Shown here piece by piece: positions 1-8,176 of a DNA stretch of 39,793 nt; within the stretch, counting starts at the first letter, position 1, and each line of letters starts with the position of its first letter. Made by a program: the position numbers and the translations under genes. The DNA is from Thermoplasmatota archaeon (lineage in GTDB: Archaea > Thermoplasmatota > Thermoplasmata > Thermoplasmatales > Thermoplasmataceae). Below the pieces are notes generated by a model that was not told the DNA's origin, did no database searches, and saw only the letters and a program-made list of their open reading frames with translations. The stretch spans positions 1 to 39,793 of the forward strand of contig JAMDBW010000074.1 in NCBI GenBank assembly GCA_023487765.1, written 5' to 3'.

Positions 1-31
1 GATTTGAATTTCGATCTGTACACCGTCGGGA

Positions 32-2167
32 ATGGGTATTGCTGCCCATATAGATCACGGCAAGACTACCCTCAGCGATAATCTGATAGCCGGCGCTGGA
101 ATGATGAGTGAAGATCTCGCCGGAAAGCAGCTGATGCTTGACTTCGATGAACAGGAGCAGGCACGGGGGATTACAATCAACGCGGCTACGGCTTCAATGG
201 TCCACGAATCTCAGGGGAAGGAATACCTGATCAATCTGATCGACACTCCGGGACACGTAGATTTCGGCGGGGATGTCACAAGGGCCATGAGGGCTGTGGA
301 TGGCTGCATTATAGTGGTAGATGCGGTGGAAGGCGTTATGCCTCAAACTGAAACAGTCATTCGGCAGGCTTTGAGAGAAAGGGTGAAACCTGTTCTGTTC
401 ATAAATAAAGTTGACAGGCTCATAAATGAGCTGAAATTGAACGGAGATGAGATGCAGAAGAGATTCCTCAAGATTATCACCGACGTTAACAGACTGCTCG
501 GAAAATACGCTCCGGATGAATTCAAACAGACCTGGCAGGTCAATGTCCAGGACGGAAGAGTGGCCTTCGGTTCGGCATATCACAACTGGGCGATATCTGT
601 TCCCGCAATGGTGCAGTACAATATCTCCTTCAAGCAAATTGCTGAATTGGTGAAAGATGGAAAACAGAAGGAACTGGCAAAAAAAACTCAGCTGCACAAG
701 ATCATTCTGGATATGGTTATAAAACATCTTCCGAATCCGCTCGAAGCACAGAAATACAGGATTCCTCAAATATGGAAGGGAGACGCTTCTTCGGACATCG
801 GTATGGCCATGGCTAACTGTACCTACAACGGTCCGGTCAGCATGATGATAATCAAGATAATAGTTGATCCGCACGCCGGTGAAATTGCCGTTGGCAGGGT
901 TTTCAGCGGTACTGTCAGGAAGGGAACCGACCTTTATATAGTGGGACAGGGAGCAACCAAATTCAAGGTGCAGCTTCTGGCAATGATGGTTGGACCGGAC
1001 AGGATATCTGTTGACGAAATAGCTGCAGGAAATATTGCTGCCCTTGTTGGGCTGAAGGCTGCAATCGCCGGATCAACGGTGTCTTCAATCCCTAACATGG
1101 ATCCGTTTGAGCCGATGGTGCACTATTCAGATCCTGTTGTCACTCTGGCTATTGAGGCTAAACACACCTCGGATTTACCAAAGCTCATAGATGTTCTCAG
1201 GAGTGTTTCCAAGGCAGATCCGTCCATTCAGGTCGATATTAACCAGGAGACCGGGGAACACCTTATTTCCGGTATGGGAGAACTGCATCTGGAAGTCACA
1301 CTGTACAGGATCAAGAATGACTACAAGGTCGAGGTTCAAACATCCGATCCTCTGGTAGTTTACAGGGAGACTATTGATCACGTGGGAGGACCTTTTGAGG
1401 GCAAATCTCCAAATAAACACAACAAGTTCTATTTCGAAGTTGAACCACTCGGCGAGGAGGTCATACAACTCATAAAGGAAGGAAAAATACCTCAGGGTTC
1501 CAAATTCAAGGATAAGAAAGCACTGATGGAGAATCTGGAAAAAGCAGGTCTTGCCAGGGAAGAATCCAAGGGGCTGGTTCTCGTGAACGGAAACAACATA
1601 ATGACCGATGTGACAAAGGGTATACAGTACCTGGATGAAACCATGGAACTGCTTATTGAAAGTTTCACAGAGGTTATGGCGAGAGGTCCGCTGGCCAACG
1701 AGAAAGTTTATGGCATCAAGGCGAGACTGGTCGACGCAAAACTCCATGAGGACAGCATTCACAGGGGACCCGCACAGGTTATTCCAGCTGGAAGAAACTC
1801 AATTTACGGTGCCATGGCTCAGGGAAAGAGGGTCCTGATGGAACCTATGCAGAAAGTTTTCATCAATGTTCCCCAGGAAATCATGGGATCTGTCACAAAC
1901 GAAATCCAGCAGAGAAGAGGAGTGGTAGAAGAGATGACCCAGGAAGGCGACGATCTGGTGATTGTTGCTAAAGTTCCTGTTTCCGGAATGTTCGGTTTTG
2001 CATCCGCAATAAGGAGCGCAACTGGCGGAAAGGTACTCTGGAGCTCGGAAAACCATGGATATCAGAGAGTCCCGTCGGAACTGCAGAGGGAAATCGTTGC
2101 GAAGATTAGGGAGAGGAAAGGCCTCAAATCAGAACCCTACGACGAAGCCTATTATTCCCAACTCTAA
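32..2167 (+). CDS. fusA: Translation elongation factor 2 (EF-2), 5' end missing
   Basis: Archaeal/eukaryotic-type EF-2, the GTPase that drives ribosomal translocation. Visible motifs are the P-loop region AHIDHGKTT at the very start, DTPGH (G3), NKVD (G4) and the C-terminal IHRGPAQVIPAGR segment whose histidine becomes diphthamide in archaea and eukaryotes. From recall the protein is very close to Thermoplasma EF-2 along its whole length, which is the best taxonomic marker here. Family members have about 20 residues before the P-loop region (ending in RNIGIAAH). Here the first ATG already lies inside that motif and the 31 bases before it contain an in-frame TGA at 5-7, so the 5' end is truncated or carries an end-of-contig error. 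A T-rich stretch follows the stop. Confidence 0.95.
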   Translation: MGIAAHIDHGKTTLSDNLIAGAGMMSEDLAGKQLMLDFDEQEQARGITINAATASMVHESQGKEYLINLIDTPGHVDFGGDVTRAMRAVDGCIIVVDAVEGVMPQTETVIRQALRERVKPVLFINKVDRLINELKLNGDEMQKRFLKIITDVNRLLGKYAPDEFKQTWQVNVQDGRVAFGSAYHNWAISVPAMVQYNISFKQIAELVKDGKQKELAKKTQLHKIILDMVIKHLPNPLEAQKYRIPQIWKGDASSDIGMAMANCTYNGPVSMMIIKIIVDPHAGEIAVGRVFSGTVRKGTDLYIVGQGATKFKVQLLAMMVGPDRISVDEIAAGNIAALVGLKAAIAGSTVSSIPNMDPFEPMVHYSDPVVTLAIEAKHTSDLPKLIDVLRSVSKADPSIQVDINQETGEHLISGMGELHLEVTLYRIKNDYKVEVQTSDPLVVYRETIDHVGGPFEGKSPNKHNKFYFEVEPLGEEVIQLIKEGKIPQGSKFKDKKALMENLEKAGLAREESKGLVLVNGNNIMTDVTKGIQYLDETMELLIESFTEVMARGPLANEKVYGIKARLVDAKLHEDSIHRGPAQVIPAGRNSIYGAMAQGKRVLMEPMQKVFINVPQEIMGSVTNEIQQRRGVVEEMTQEGDDLVIVAKVPVSGMFGFASAIRSATGGKVLWSSENHGYQRVPSELQREIVAKIRERKGLKSEPYDEAYYSQL

Positions 2168-2222
2168 TCTATTTTTGTTTATTCAAAGTCTCTTTTTTCA
2201 ATTGTAATTTTTATAAAATAAC
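2168..2222 (+). terminator. T-rich region between convergent fusA and lysA
   Basis: The 55 bases between the fusA stop and the stop of the opposing decarboxylase gene contain TCTATTTTTG and TCTCTTTTTTC. Runs of T like these are the usual intrinsic terminators in archaea. No strong hairpin is seen. Confidence 0.45.
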
Positions 2223-3521
2223 TTATTTCCCGGAATTATCCAGCAGATGATCCGGGATTTTTGTGTTCCGGACGAAATCCTCGAATTTATCACGTTCTCT
2301 CACGACATGAATTCCGTCATCAGAAAGAAGTATCTCCCTGGCTCTTGTCCTTCCATTGTAATTACTGCTCATGCTGCTGACGTATGACCCCGATGTAAAC
2401 ACGGCTATGATATCATCAATCCTGGCTTCAGGAAATTCCCGTTCTTTTGCGATCCTGTCAGTGTTCTCGCATATCTGGCCGACAATTTCCTTTGGACCTG
2501 ACAAAGCCCGGGAAAGGTCATTTGCCAGAACGATATGGTGATAAGCACCATACAGTGCAGTTCTCAACATGATATTCATGCCAATATCCGTGCCCACAAA
2601 GGTCTTTGTATAGGACTTGATGTTGTTCACCCTCCCGAGAAGAACGGTAGTATCTGCAGAAATATACCTTCCAGGCTCAATCAGTAACTTAGGATTGCCA
2701 AGACCGTATTGCGCGTTTGCTTTCTCCAGACTATTTATAACGCTGCTGGCAACAGTATCGACGTTGAGCTCTTTCTCTTCCGGCCTGTAAGGAACTCCAA
2801 ATCCTCCGCCGAGGTCAATGAAATCGAATTTGATGCCCGTTTCACGGGAAATTCTTCCTGCAGCATTAAAAATCTCTCCCGCTACGTGCTCAAAATGATC
2901 AGGAGACAGTACATTAGATCCAATCATCACGTGGATTCCAAATTTTCTCACGCCAATTTCACGGGCTTGTCTGTAGGCTTCCGCTGCATAACTCTCCGGC
3001 ATTCCAAACTTTGCGTTTGGACCAGCAGTGGTCGTGCCTGGAAATTCCCCCTTCTCTATGTTCAGGTTTATTCTGAACGAGGCAGTTTCCGGGTGTTTAT
3101 CGCCGAGGATATTCAATTGACCGATGTCGTCAAAATTTACGGCGACGCCGTTTTTTAATGCTTCCAGCAGTTCATCCCTGCTGGCATTATTCGGTGAGAA
3201 TAGTATCTTTTCAACCGGAACCCCGCAATATCTGGCGATATTCAGTTCATTAATGGAAGAAACGTCCACTCCCGATCCTTCATCCCTCAGGATTGAGATC
3301 ACAGCAGGGTTGGAATTTGATTTTATTGCGTACCGGATTTCAAAGCGAGAATACAGTGATGAAAATGCGTTATATATTCTCCGATAATTTTCCCTGAGTC
3401 TTTTTTCGGAAGTAACCAGGAGTGGTGTTCCGTGGAGGTCACACAACTCACAAAGGTCGTGATCTTCCAGGAATAATCTGTTATCTCTGCTGGTGAACGG
3501 TGGAAAAATTACTTGATTCAT
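2223..3521 (-). CDS. lysA: Diaminopimelate decarboxylase-like PLP enzyme
   Basis: Fold-III PLP decarboxylase of the LysA/Orn-DAP-Arg family: meso-2,6-diaminopimelate to L-lysine plus CO2, cytoplasmic. The 432-residue protein has the family length, the PLP-lysine motif YAIKSN near residue 65, the glycine-rich phosphate-binding motif GGGFGVPY near 240 and the C-terminal SSMSSNYN motif. The usual CESGD motif reads CENTD: the active-site Cys and the acid remain, the S-G pair does not. It lies 45 bases after the DD-peptidase gene, among murein-peptide genes, and no other lysine-biosynthesis gene is present, so I infer a catabolic role on meso-DAP freed from bacterial wall peptides. A TATA-like element 26 bases before the ATG suggests its own leaderless promoter. 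A related D-amino-acid or ornithine decarboxylase activity cannot be excluded. Confidence 0.85.
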   Translation of the reverse strand: MNQVIFPPFTSRDNRLFLEDHDLCELCDLHGTPLLVTSEKRLRENYRRIYNAFSSLYSRFEIRYAIKSNSNPAVISILRDEGSGVDVSSINELNIARYCGVPVEKILFSPNNASRDELLEALKNGVAVNFDDIGQLNILGDKHPETASFRINLNIEKGEFPGTTTAGPNAKFGMPESYAAEAYRQAREIGVRKFGIHVMIGSNVLSPDHFEHVAGEIFNAAGRISRETGIKFDFIDLGGGFGVPYRPEEKELNVDTVASSVINSLEKANAQYGLGNPKLLIEPGRYISADTTVLLGRVNNIKSYTKTFVGTDIGMNIMLRTALYGAYHHIVLANDLSRALSGPKEIVGQICENTDRIAKEREFPEARIDDIIAVFTSGSYVSSMSSNYNGRTRAREILLSDDGIHVVRERDKFEDFVRNTKIPDHLLDNSGK

Positions 3522-3542
3522 CGGGGGATGAATCCCGGTCAG

Positions 3543-3550
3543 GATATAAA
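3543..3550 (-). promoter_or_regulatory. TATA box of lysA
   Basis: The minus strand reads TTTATATC, centred about 26 bases before the lysA ATG at 3521. That spacing fits a leaderless archaeal transcript. Confidence 0.5.
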
Positions 3551-3566
3551 TAAATCAATCATGAAT

Positions 3567-4676
3567 TCAGGTAAAATCTTTGTGAATTTTCGTGACGGTG
3601 TTTATGAGCAGTTGATCCACTATTTCATTTGCAGGTTTTTCAGCGTTGGTATAATTATTGACCGCTATGCTGAAGGATATCCCAAGCTTCCTGATGTAGC
3701 CTGACAGAGTTGAAACTCCATAGAGGCTTCCCGTCTTTGCTCTGACTTCAAATCCGGAAAGCTCTGAAAGCCGGTTCTTCAGCGTACCCTTTCCCGGGCA
3801 GGGCAAATAATCAATAAAATCACAATCTCCTGACTCTACGATTTTGTGAACAAGTTGGGACAGGAAACTTGTCGGGACAGCATTGAGTCTTGAGAGGCCT
3901 GAACCATCTGCAATGCTGATTCCGGAAATATCCAGTCCCAATTGATCCAGGAAGTTCATTATAATTTTGATGGAATCGCTCCAGCTACCTCTTCTGTTCT
4001 GAATTGCGTGGGAAAGATATTTTGTCAGAACCTCGGTGGAGAAGTTGCAGCTCACTTCTTCAATGTGACCCAGAATGTCTCCGATGGTTTCCCTGTGAGT
4101 AAAGAGAATTTCTCCTGCTTCTAAATCATTTCTCCGGATACTTGGTCTGCCGCTCTTGCCCATCAACTTCCATAACGCCTTTCCCAGGTTCTGGATTTGA
4201 TCAGGGTGCGCTAAAGTACCATCCGAATGACAGGAATCAGGGGTGTGTATCTGCCTCCCCCCCTTCATGTAGCAGCCCTCGTTCAATGAAAACGCGGAAA
4301 TACCACTCTGATAACAGAATGATTTGTTGTCTATGGCCCATCCTGGCGCATATCTCTGTCCGTCCAGGACCTTATCGGCGAATACCAGCCTGTTGATCTT
4401 TTCTCCAGCATTGCCAATAGCATCAGAAGCGCTGGTAAGATCTTCCCGGGAGAATAATGGCATAGGTCCGCCGCTGACCACAAGAGAATGGCCCCGTATT
4501 GAAAAGTCAGTTTCAAGTTCGTGGTTCTTTCCGAGAAGTTTGTATATTGCAAACCCGCTGATTATTTTCATATTCGAGGCGGGCAGAACAGGGATATCTT
4601 CGTTCATGGAGGATATGGTTTTGCCATCCCTGTCACGAAAAGAGTATGAGAGGAGATAATTCATGGAACGGAGCAT
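3567..4676 (-). CDS. dacB: S13-family D-Ala-D-Ala carboxypeptidase/endopeptidase (PBP4/DacB type), no signal peptide
   Basis: Penicillin-recognising serine peptidase of MEROPS family S13, which removes terminal D-Ala or cuts D-Ala-mDAP cross-links in murein. All motifs are visible: SxxK as SNMK (residues 34-37), the S13 signature DGSGLSRLN (257-265) and KTG as AKTGS (313-317). At 369 residues it is shorter than typical DacB (about 450-480), mainly between the second and third motifs. It has no signal peptide, which is odd for a family that normally acts outside the membrane, so a cytoplasmic role in trimming imported cross-linked muropeptides is inferred. The ATG at 4664 may be the true start because it lies about 30 bases from the TATA box at 4689-4699; the longer form begins at 4676. 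It probably belongs with lysA downstream. Confidence 0.85.
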   Translation of the reverse strand: MLRSMNYLLSYSFRDRDGKTISSMNEDIPVLPASNMKIISGFAIYKLLGKNHELETDFSIRGHSLVVSGGPMPLFSREDLTSASDAIGNAGEKINRLVFADKVLDGQRYAPGWAIDNKSFCYQSGISAFSLNEGCYMKGGRQIHTPDSCHSDGTLAHPDQIQNLGKALWKLMGKSGRPSIRRNDLEAGEILFTHRETIGDILGHIEEVSCNFSTEVLTKYLSHAIQNRRGSWSDSIKIIMNFLDQLGLDISGISIADGSGLSRLNAVPTSFLSQLVHKIVESGDCDFIDYLPCPGKGTLKNRLSELSGFEVRAKTGSLYGVSTLSGYIRKLGISFSIAVNNYTNAEKPANEIVDQLLINTVTKIHKDFT

Positions 4677-4688
4677 CTTGAGGGTTAA

Positions 4689-4699
4689 TTTATAAATTT
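4689..4699 (-). promoter_or_regulatory. TATA box of the dacB-like gene
   Basis: The minus strand reads AAATTTATAAA, centred about 30 bases before the internal ATG at 4664 and 18 before the ATG at 4676. The spacing favours the shorter protein start. Confidence 0.45.
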
Positions 4700-4772
4700 T
4701 GAAAATGACTTTCCTTGCACGTCAATTATTATAAGAAATTATCCCCACATCATTGGGAGAAATAATGCATCT

Positions 4773-5996
4773 TCATCGCTTTTTCAATACATAAACTACT
4801 ATCCCCGCAACTGCCAGTATGATGGATGTGGCCAGAATCGAGAGCGAAAACATTTCGCCAAGTCCAAATATGGATAATCCCTGCTCACCATTGTATAGCG
4901 TTACATTTGCATAAGCAGTTCCGTTACTTCCGGTTGATTCAACTTCTATCTCATTTTTTCCCGGGATCATGGAAAGATTGAAACTTTGGGATGTGGATAC
5001 CGTAACCCCATTATCTTTCCACTGGTATGTGTAGTTCCCGAATCCAACCCCGTCCGGGAACGAAGCGATTATTAGCATTCTGCTGCGACCGGGAACTGTT
5101 GTCTGCGACGAATTCACGATCATATCGCCAATTATTCCCGTAATTCGGACAGTCTTCAGTGGCGAGATGGTTGGCATATGCATGTAAAGGGCTGAGACAT
5201 TTTGTCCCTCAAGGGTCAGGAGCCCATAAAAGCTGATATTATAATCAATACCGGGATCATACTGCCACATGCCTGCAGGATCAGTCTGAATAACCGTTCC
5301 ATTTCCAGCATAAAGTGTTGCATGGCCATTTTCAGCTCCACCGTCGACAATCACGTCTCCCGGGGACAGGAAATATGAAGGGAACATGCTGTCATTCGTT
5401 ACATAGTATACCGAGGCATGAGGTGATCCGTAATACGAGGCAGGTATCGGTTGATAGCCTATTGTCTGTTCATCAGTGGCATTAACCGGGAAAACTGGAA
5501 GATCATAACCGGCAAGATAGTCTGCAAGCCTGTAAACCCCAACAATTCCATAGCTTCCGACGAAATTGTTGTGATCATACCCCGTCAGGTTATCCCCGGG
5601 AGGATTCGAAGAAAGGGATGAGAGTCCACCGGAAATCAATGCCTCGGAAACAAAATGAGCACAGTCCTCGGAACCATAGTGATCCAGGTTTTTCTGAAAC
5701 ACCGTCGCGTTAGTTCCGGACGGGTAGGTTGATGAATGGTAGTAGTTCTGGTCTATGAGCCTGGCATAGCTTACGGCATTTTGACCGTTGTAAGAATAAC
5801 CCGGGTAATAATAACTTGAAGAACCTGATGATATCCGGCCGTATGGAACACTATTTACCACTGTTGCGTGTGCTGTCGGATTGCAGTTAAATGCGTTGAA
5901 TGATAGCAGTACAAGGCTTAGAACCGATATGAACACAAAAAGCAGTTTTAAATTTGATATTCTGTGAATACTGCCTGAAATATCTTCCTTAACCAC
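4773..5996 (-). CDS. Secreted, membrane-anchored amidase_6/NlpC-P60-like putative murein hydrolase
   Basis: A 407-residue protein with an N-terminal hydrophobic signal (about 17-35), a papain-like domain resembling Amidase_6, a C-terminal beta-rich Ig-like segment (about 285-370), and a final membrane helix (about 382-401) followed by KKR. The N-terminal stretch NAVSYARLIDQNY and the motif EDCAHFVSEAL (Cys112) match the amidase_6 pattern; NGHATLYAGNG supplies the likely catalytic His225. Many N-x-S/T sequons fit an external, glycosylated protein. Families with this fold cut amide bonds in murein peptides, so I infer a cell-surface enzyme that releases muropeptides from bacterial walls; the exact bond is unknown. 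The start is GTG, with a TATA-like element 28 bases upstream. A decayed relative lies at about 20.4-20.6 kb. A general secreted cysteine protease is the alternative. Confidence 0.75.
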   Translation of the reverse strand: MVKEDISGSIHRISNLKLLFVFISVLSLVLLSFNAFNCNPTAHATVVNSVPYGRISSGSSSYYYPGYSYNGQNAVSYARLIDQNYYHSSTYPSGTNATVFQKNLDHYGSEDCAHFVSEALISGGLSSLSSNPPGDNLTGYDHNNFVGSYGIVGVYRLADYLAGYDLPVFPVNATDEQTIGYQPIPASYYGSPHASVYYVTNDSMFPSYFLSPGDVIVDGGAENGHATLYAGNGTVIQTDPAGMWQYDPGIDYNISFYGLLTLEGQNVSALYMHMPTISPLKTVRITGIIGDMIVNSSQTTVPGRSRMLIIASFPDGVGFGNYTYQWKDNGVTVSTSQSFNLSMIPGKNEIEVESTGSNGTAYANVTLYNGEQGLSIFGLGEMFSLSILATSIILAVAGIVVYVLKKR

Positions 5997-6019
5997 GTTA
6001 CTTGTACACGCTTTCCCAT

Positions 6020-6028
6020 GTTATATTT
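6020..6028 (-). promoter_or_regulatory. TATA box of the secreted amidase gene
   Basis: The minus strand reads AAATATAAC, centred 28 bases before the GTG start at 5996. This supports leaderless initiation at a GTG. Confidence 0.4.
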
Positions 6029-6093
6029 GTACCGGCTTAATCACTTTCAGTCGCCTGGAGAATACTGGCAAACTCATTTCTGTTCCATAAGAA

Positions 6094-7194
6094 TCAGAAT
6101 TGCAGGTCCTTGAGGCCATTGAAAGTGATCTTGCCCAGCGGGATCAGCTTTTTTGCACCTGACGCTCCGGAATTTGATGTCTTCAGTCTTGATGAAAGAT
6201 AACCAATCACCGCAAATGCCAGCGCTTCGCGGAATTCATGGGGCACACCCATAGAATCGCTTACCTGAAATTTCCCGGGGAAAAGTTCTGATAATCTCTT
6301 TGTAAAATATCCATTCTTTACTCCACCTCCGGCGCAAACAAGCCTGAGGCCGGCAGGAAAATGTTTCCTGACGTTGTGCTCTATGCTCCGAACCGTGAAC
6401 TCGGCAAGTGTAGTTATGATGTCTTCCGGGGGATACTTCGAAAAAGAAGGATTTTCAAGTATCTCTTCAAGAAATTGGGAGCCAAATCTTTCCCTGCCGC
6501 AGCTCTTCGGAGGGTCCGCGTTGACGAATTCGTCTTTCATCAGCACATCGAGGAGCCCTCGAATCACTTTTCCGGAAAGAGCTATTGTTCCATCCTGGTC
6601 ATACTCCCTTTTGAACAGAATTCTCATGGCTCCGTCCAGAAGCATGTTTCCGGGTCCCAGATCGAACCCGGTTATGTGCTCACCGGTGAAGGAAACATTT
6701 GAAATTCCGCCTATGTTAAGAACCAGTAAACCGGGCCCGAAGAGTATACTGTCTGCCAAAGGAACCAGTGGTGCACCCATTCCGCCTGCAGCTACATCAC
6801 CTGACCTGAAATCTGATATGACCGGGATGTTCAGATGGACAGAAAGCGGTTCCACCGCTCCAATCTGGAATGTGCCTCCATGGACACCTCCGGACTGCTC
6901 CGCATGGTACAGAGTATGGCCGGAAAAAACGGCAACTTCGGGCCTATTCTTCATCTTATCTGCTGCCCGGATTAACTCCTGTCCTAAATTCCAATGGGCA
7001 CTGTTCACGCTCTCCAGAGATCCCCTGCCGCTGTTTGTCAACATAAGAAGTTCATCGCGAACGTGCGGCATAAATTCGTGGACACCGCTTTCAATTATGT
7101 GGAAATTTATTCCTCTTTCATTCTCTTCCAGATCAGCAATAACCCAACTTATGCCGTCTGTGGACGTGCCTGACATCATGGAAAGGACCCTCAT
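6094..7194 (-). CDS. anmK: Anhydro-N-acetylmuramic acid kinase
   Basis: AnmK hydrolyses the 1,6-anhydro bond of anhydro-MurNAc and phosphorylates it, giving MurNAc-6-phosphate, the MurQ substrate. The family start is seen as MSGTSTDGISW; further hallmarks are GHTLYH, FQIGAVEPL, DFRSGDVAAGGMGAPLVP, LNIGGISN, FDLGPGNMLLDG, the PKSCGRERF loop and CAGGGVKN. The chosen ATG (7194) gives 366 residues, like E. coli AnmK, and is preceded by a perfect AGGAGG eight bases upstream. The reading frame stays open further upstream to 7413, into the ykfC-like gene, but that extension has no family similarity. It is 115 bases downstream of the endopeptidase gene on the same strand, so the two are probably cotranscribed. 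Confidence 0.95.
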   Translation of the reverse strand: MRVLSMMSGTSTDGISWVIADLEENERGINFHIIESGVHEFMPHVRDELLMLTNSGRGSLESVNSAHWNLGQELIRAADKMKNRPEVAVFSGHTLYHAEQSGGVHGGTFQIGAVEPLSVHLNIPVISDFRSGDVAAGGMGAPLVPLADSILFGPGLLVLNIGGISNVSFTGEHITGFDLGPGNMLLDGAMRILFKREYDQDGTIALSGKVIRGLLDVLMKDEFVNADPPKSCGRERFGSQFLEEILENPSFSKYPPEDIITTLAEFTVRSIEHNVRKHFPAGLRLVCAGGGVKNGYFTKRLSELFPGKFQVSDSMGVPHEFREALAFAVIGYLSSRLKTSNSGASGAKKLIPLGKITFNGLKDLQF

Positions 7195-7202
7195 GTGAAG
7201 TG

Positions 7203-7208
7203 CCTCCT
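7203..7208 (-). promoter_or_regulatory. Shine-Dalgarno site of anmK
   Basis: The minus strand reads AGGAGG, eight bases before the ATG at 7194. It decides the start against an upstream-open reading frame. Confidence 0.8.
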
Positions 7209-7309
7209 GAAACAACCGGATTCCTGAAATAAAGTGAAGCCTGCAACCAGTCGGACATTCCATTGGACACGGGAAGGACCTACGAATTTTATTAGATACA
7301 TCTGACACC

Positions 7310-7999
7310 TTAGAGGCTTTTGTCGACTCTCCCAATCTTTTCGAATATTGAAAGCAGTTCCCTGGAATATTTGCTCCCGTCAGAGAGGTCTGTCGTGCTG
7401 ATGGAAGCGTCATGGCCGTTTGCGTGGATTATCCTGTTATTTCCAAGGTACAGGGCGACGTGATTCCTGAAGAAAACAAGGTCTCCCGGTATCGCTTTTT
7501 CAAATCCCGGAACATCGGCAGTGAAATCCCTCTGCCAGTCTGCATTGCGGGGGAGTTCCTTTCCAATGAATCTGTACAGCCTCTGGACAAAGCCTGAGCA
7601 ATCAAAACCGAAATCAGAAGTGCCTCCCCAGAGGTATGGTATTCCAAGAAAACCCCTTGAAAGTTCGGGCACAGAAAAATCGAAGTTGCCAATCTCCGTC
7701 AGTATATCACCCGGGAATCCATATTTATTCACATCTTCCCTGCTGACATAAGATCCAAAGGGGAATCTGGCGGTTTCTGCAATATAACTGGCCTTCAGCT
7801 TATACGCCCGCGGTTCTCCATCCACTACGAGTCTCGATTTCATGTATCCCTGAAGGCCGTCGCGTCCCTCAATGAGAGAATAGTCAGAGTGTGTGGAAAT
7901 TACCTTGAGTTCCTCTCCATAAATCAGTTGTGAATCTCTTTCAGATTCGAATTTTGGTTCTTTCCGGATATCCGCAACACTAATTCCGACGAAATACAC
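7310..7999 (-). CDS. ykfC: NlpC/P60 gamma-D-glutamyl-L-diamino acid endopeptidase (YkfC type)
   Basis: Cysteine peptidase predicted to cut the gamma-D-Glu-mDAP (or -Lys) bond of murein peptides with a free N-terminal L-Ala, giving L-Ala-D-Glu for the epimerase. Residues 5-60 form a bacterial SH3-like domain; the NlpC/P60 domain follows from about 115. The motifs GIPYLWGGTSDFGFDCSGF (Cys134), NHVALYLG (His180) and IIHANG (His192) give the expected Cys-His-His triad and match B. subtilis/B. cereus YkfC. There is no signal peptide and 229 residues is compact, so it should act on imported peptides in the cytoplasm. The start is GTG, with a weak TATA-like element near 8019-8026. The gene is divergent from nagB-II and directly upstream of anmK. 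Confidence 0.9.
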   Translation of the reverse strand: MYFVGISVADIRKEPKFESERDSQLIYGEELKVISTHSDYSLIEGRDGLQGYMKSRLVVDGEPRAYKLKASYIAETARFPFGSYVSREDVNKYGFPGDILTEIGNFDFSVPELSRGFLGIPYLWGGTSDFGFDCSGFVQRLYRFIGKELPRNADWQRDFTADVPGFEKAIPGDLVFFRNHVALYLGNNRIIHANGHDASISTTDLSDGSKYSRELLSIFEKIGRVDKSL

Positions 8000-8176
8000 A
8001 ATGGAGTATTCCGGCGCATATTAACAATTTTCGTCAGAACAACCTCTTAAGCCCTTACGGTCGGCATTCAGATGTCCCGCTGCCTGCATGCCATGTCCGG
8101 ATACAAGTTCCAGAATTTAGAGAAGTTATTTTAGCGGAATGTCATTTGCGTCTAATGCAACGAGAGGTAGCTGATC
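8000..8176. promoter_or_regulatory. Divergent promoter region between ykfC-like and nagB-II
   Basis: This 177-base gap separates two divergent murein-catabolism transcripts. On the plus strand TTATTTTA (8126-8133) could be a TATA element giving a short leader, followed by the ribosome site GAGGT (8164-8168) and a TTG start. On the minus strand TTAATATG near 8019-8026 lies about 23 bases before the GTG start. I see no clear palindromic operator. Confidence 0.4.

Noticed and set aside
194-874. Long minus-strand open frame inside fusA
   Set aside because: It is antisense to a strongly conserved EF-2 region, has no recognisable domain and is a shadow of the coding frame.
6374-7198. Plus-strand 274-codon frame across anmK
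   Set aside because: It lies opposite a clear AnmK with all motifs; composition is Ser/Pro-rich as expected for an antisense shadow.
7195-7413. N-terminal extension of AnmK into the ykfC-like gene
   Set aside because: The extra 73 residues have no family similarity, and a strong AGGAGG marks the ATG at 7194.
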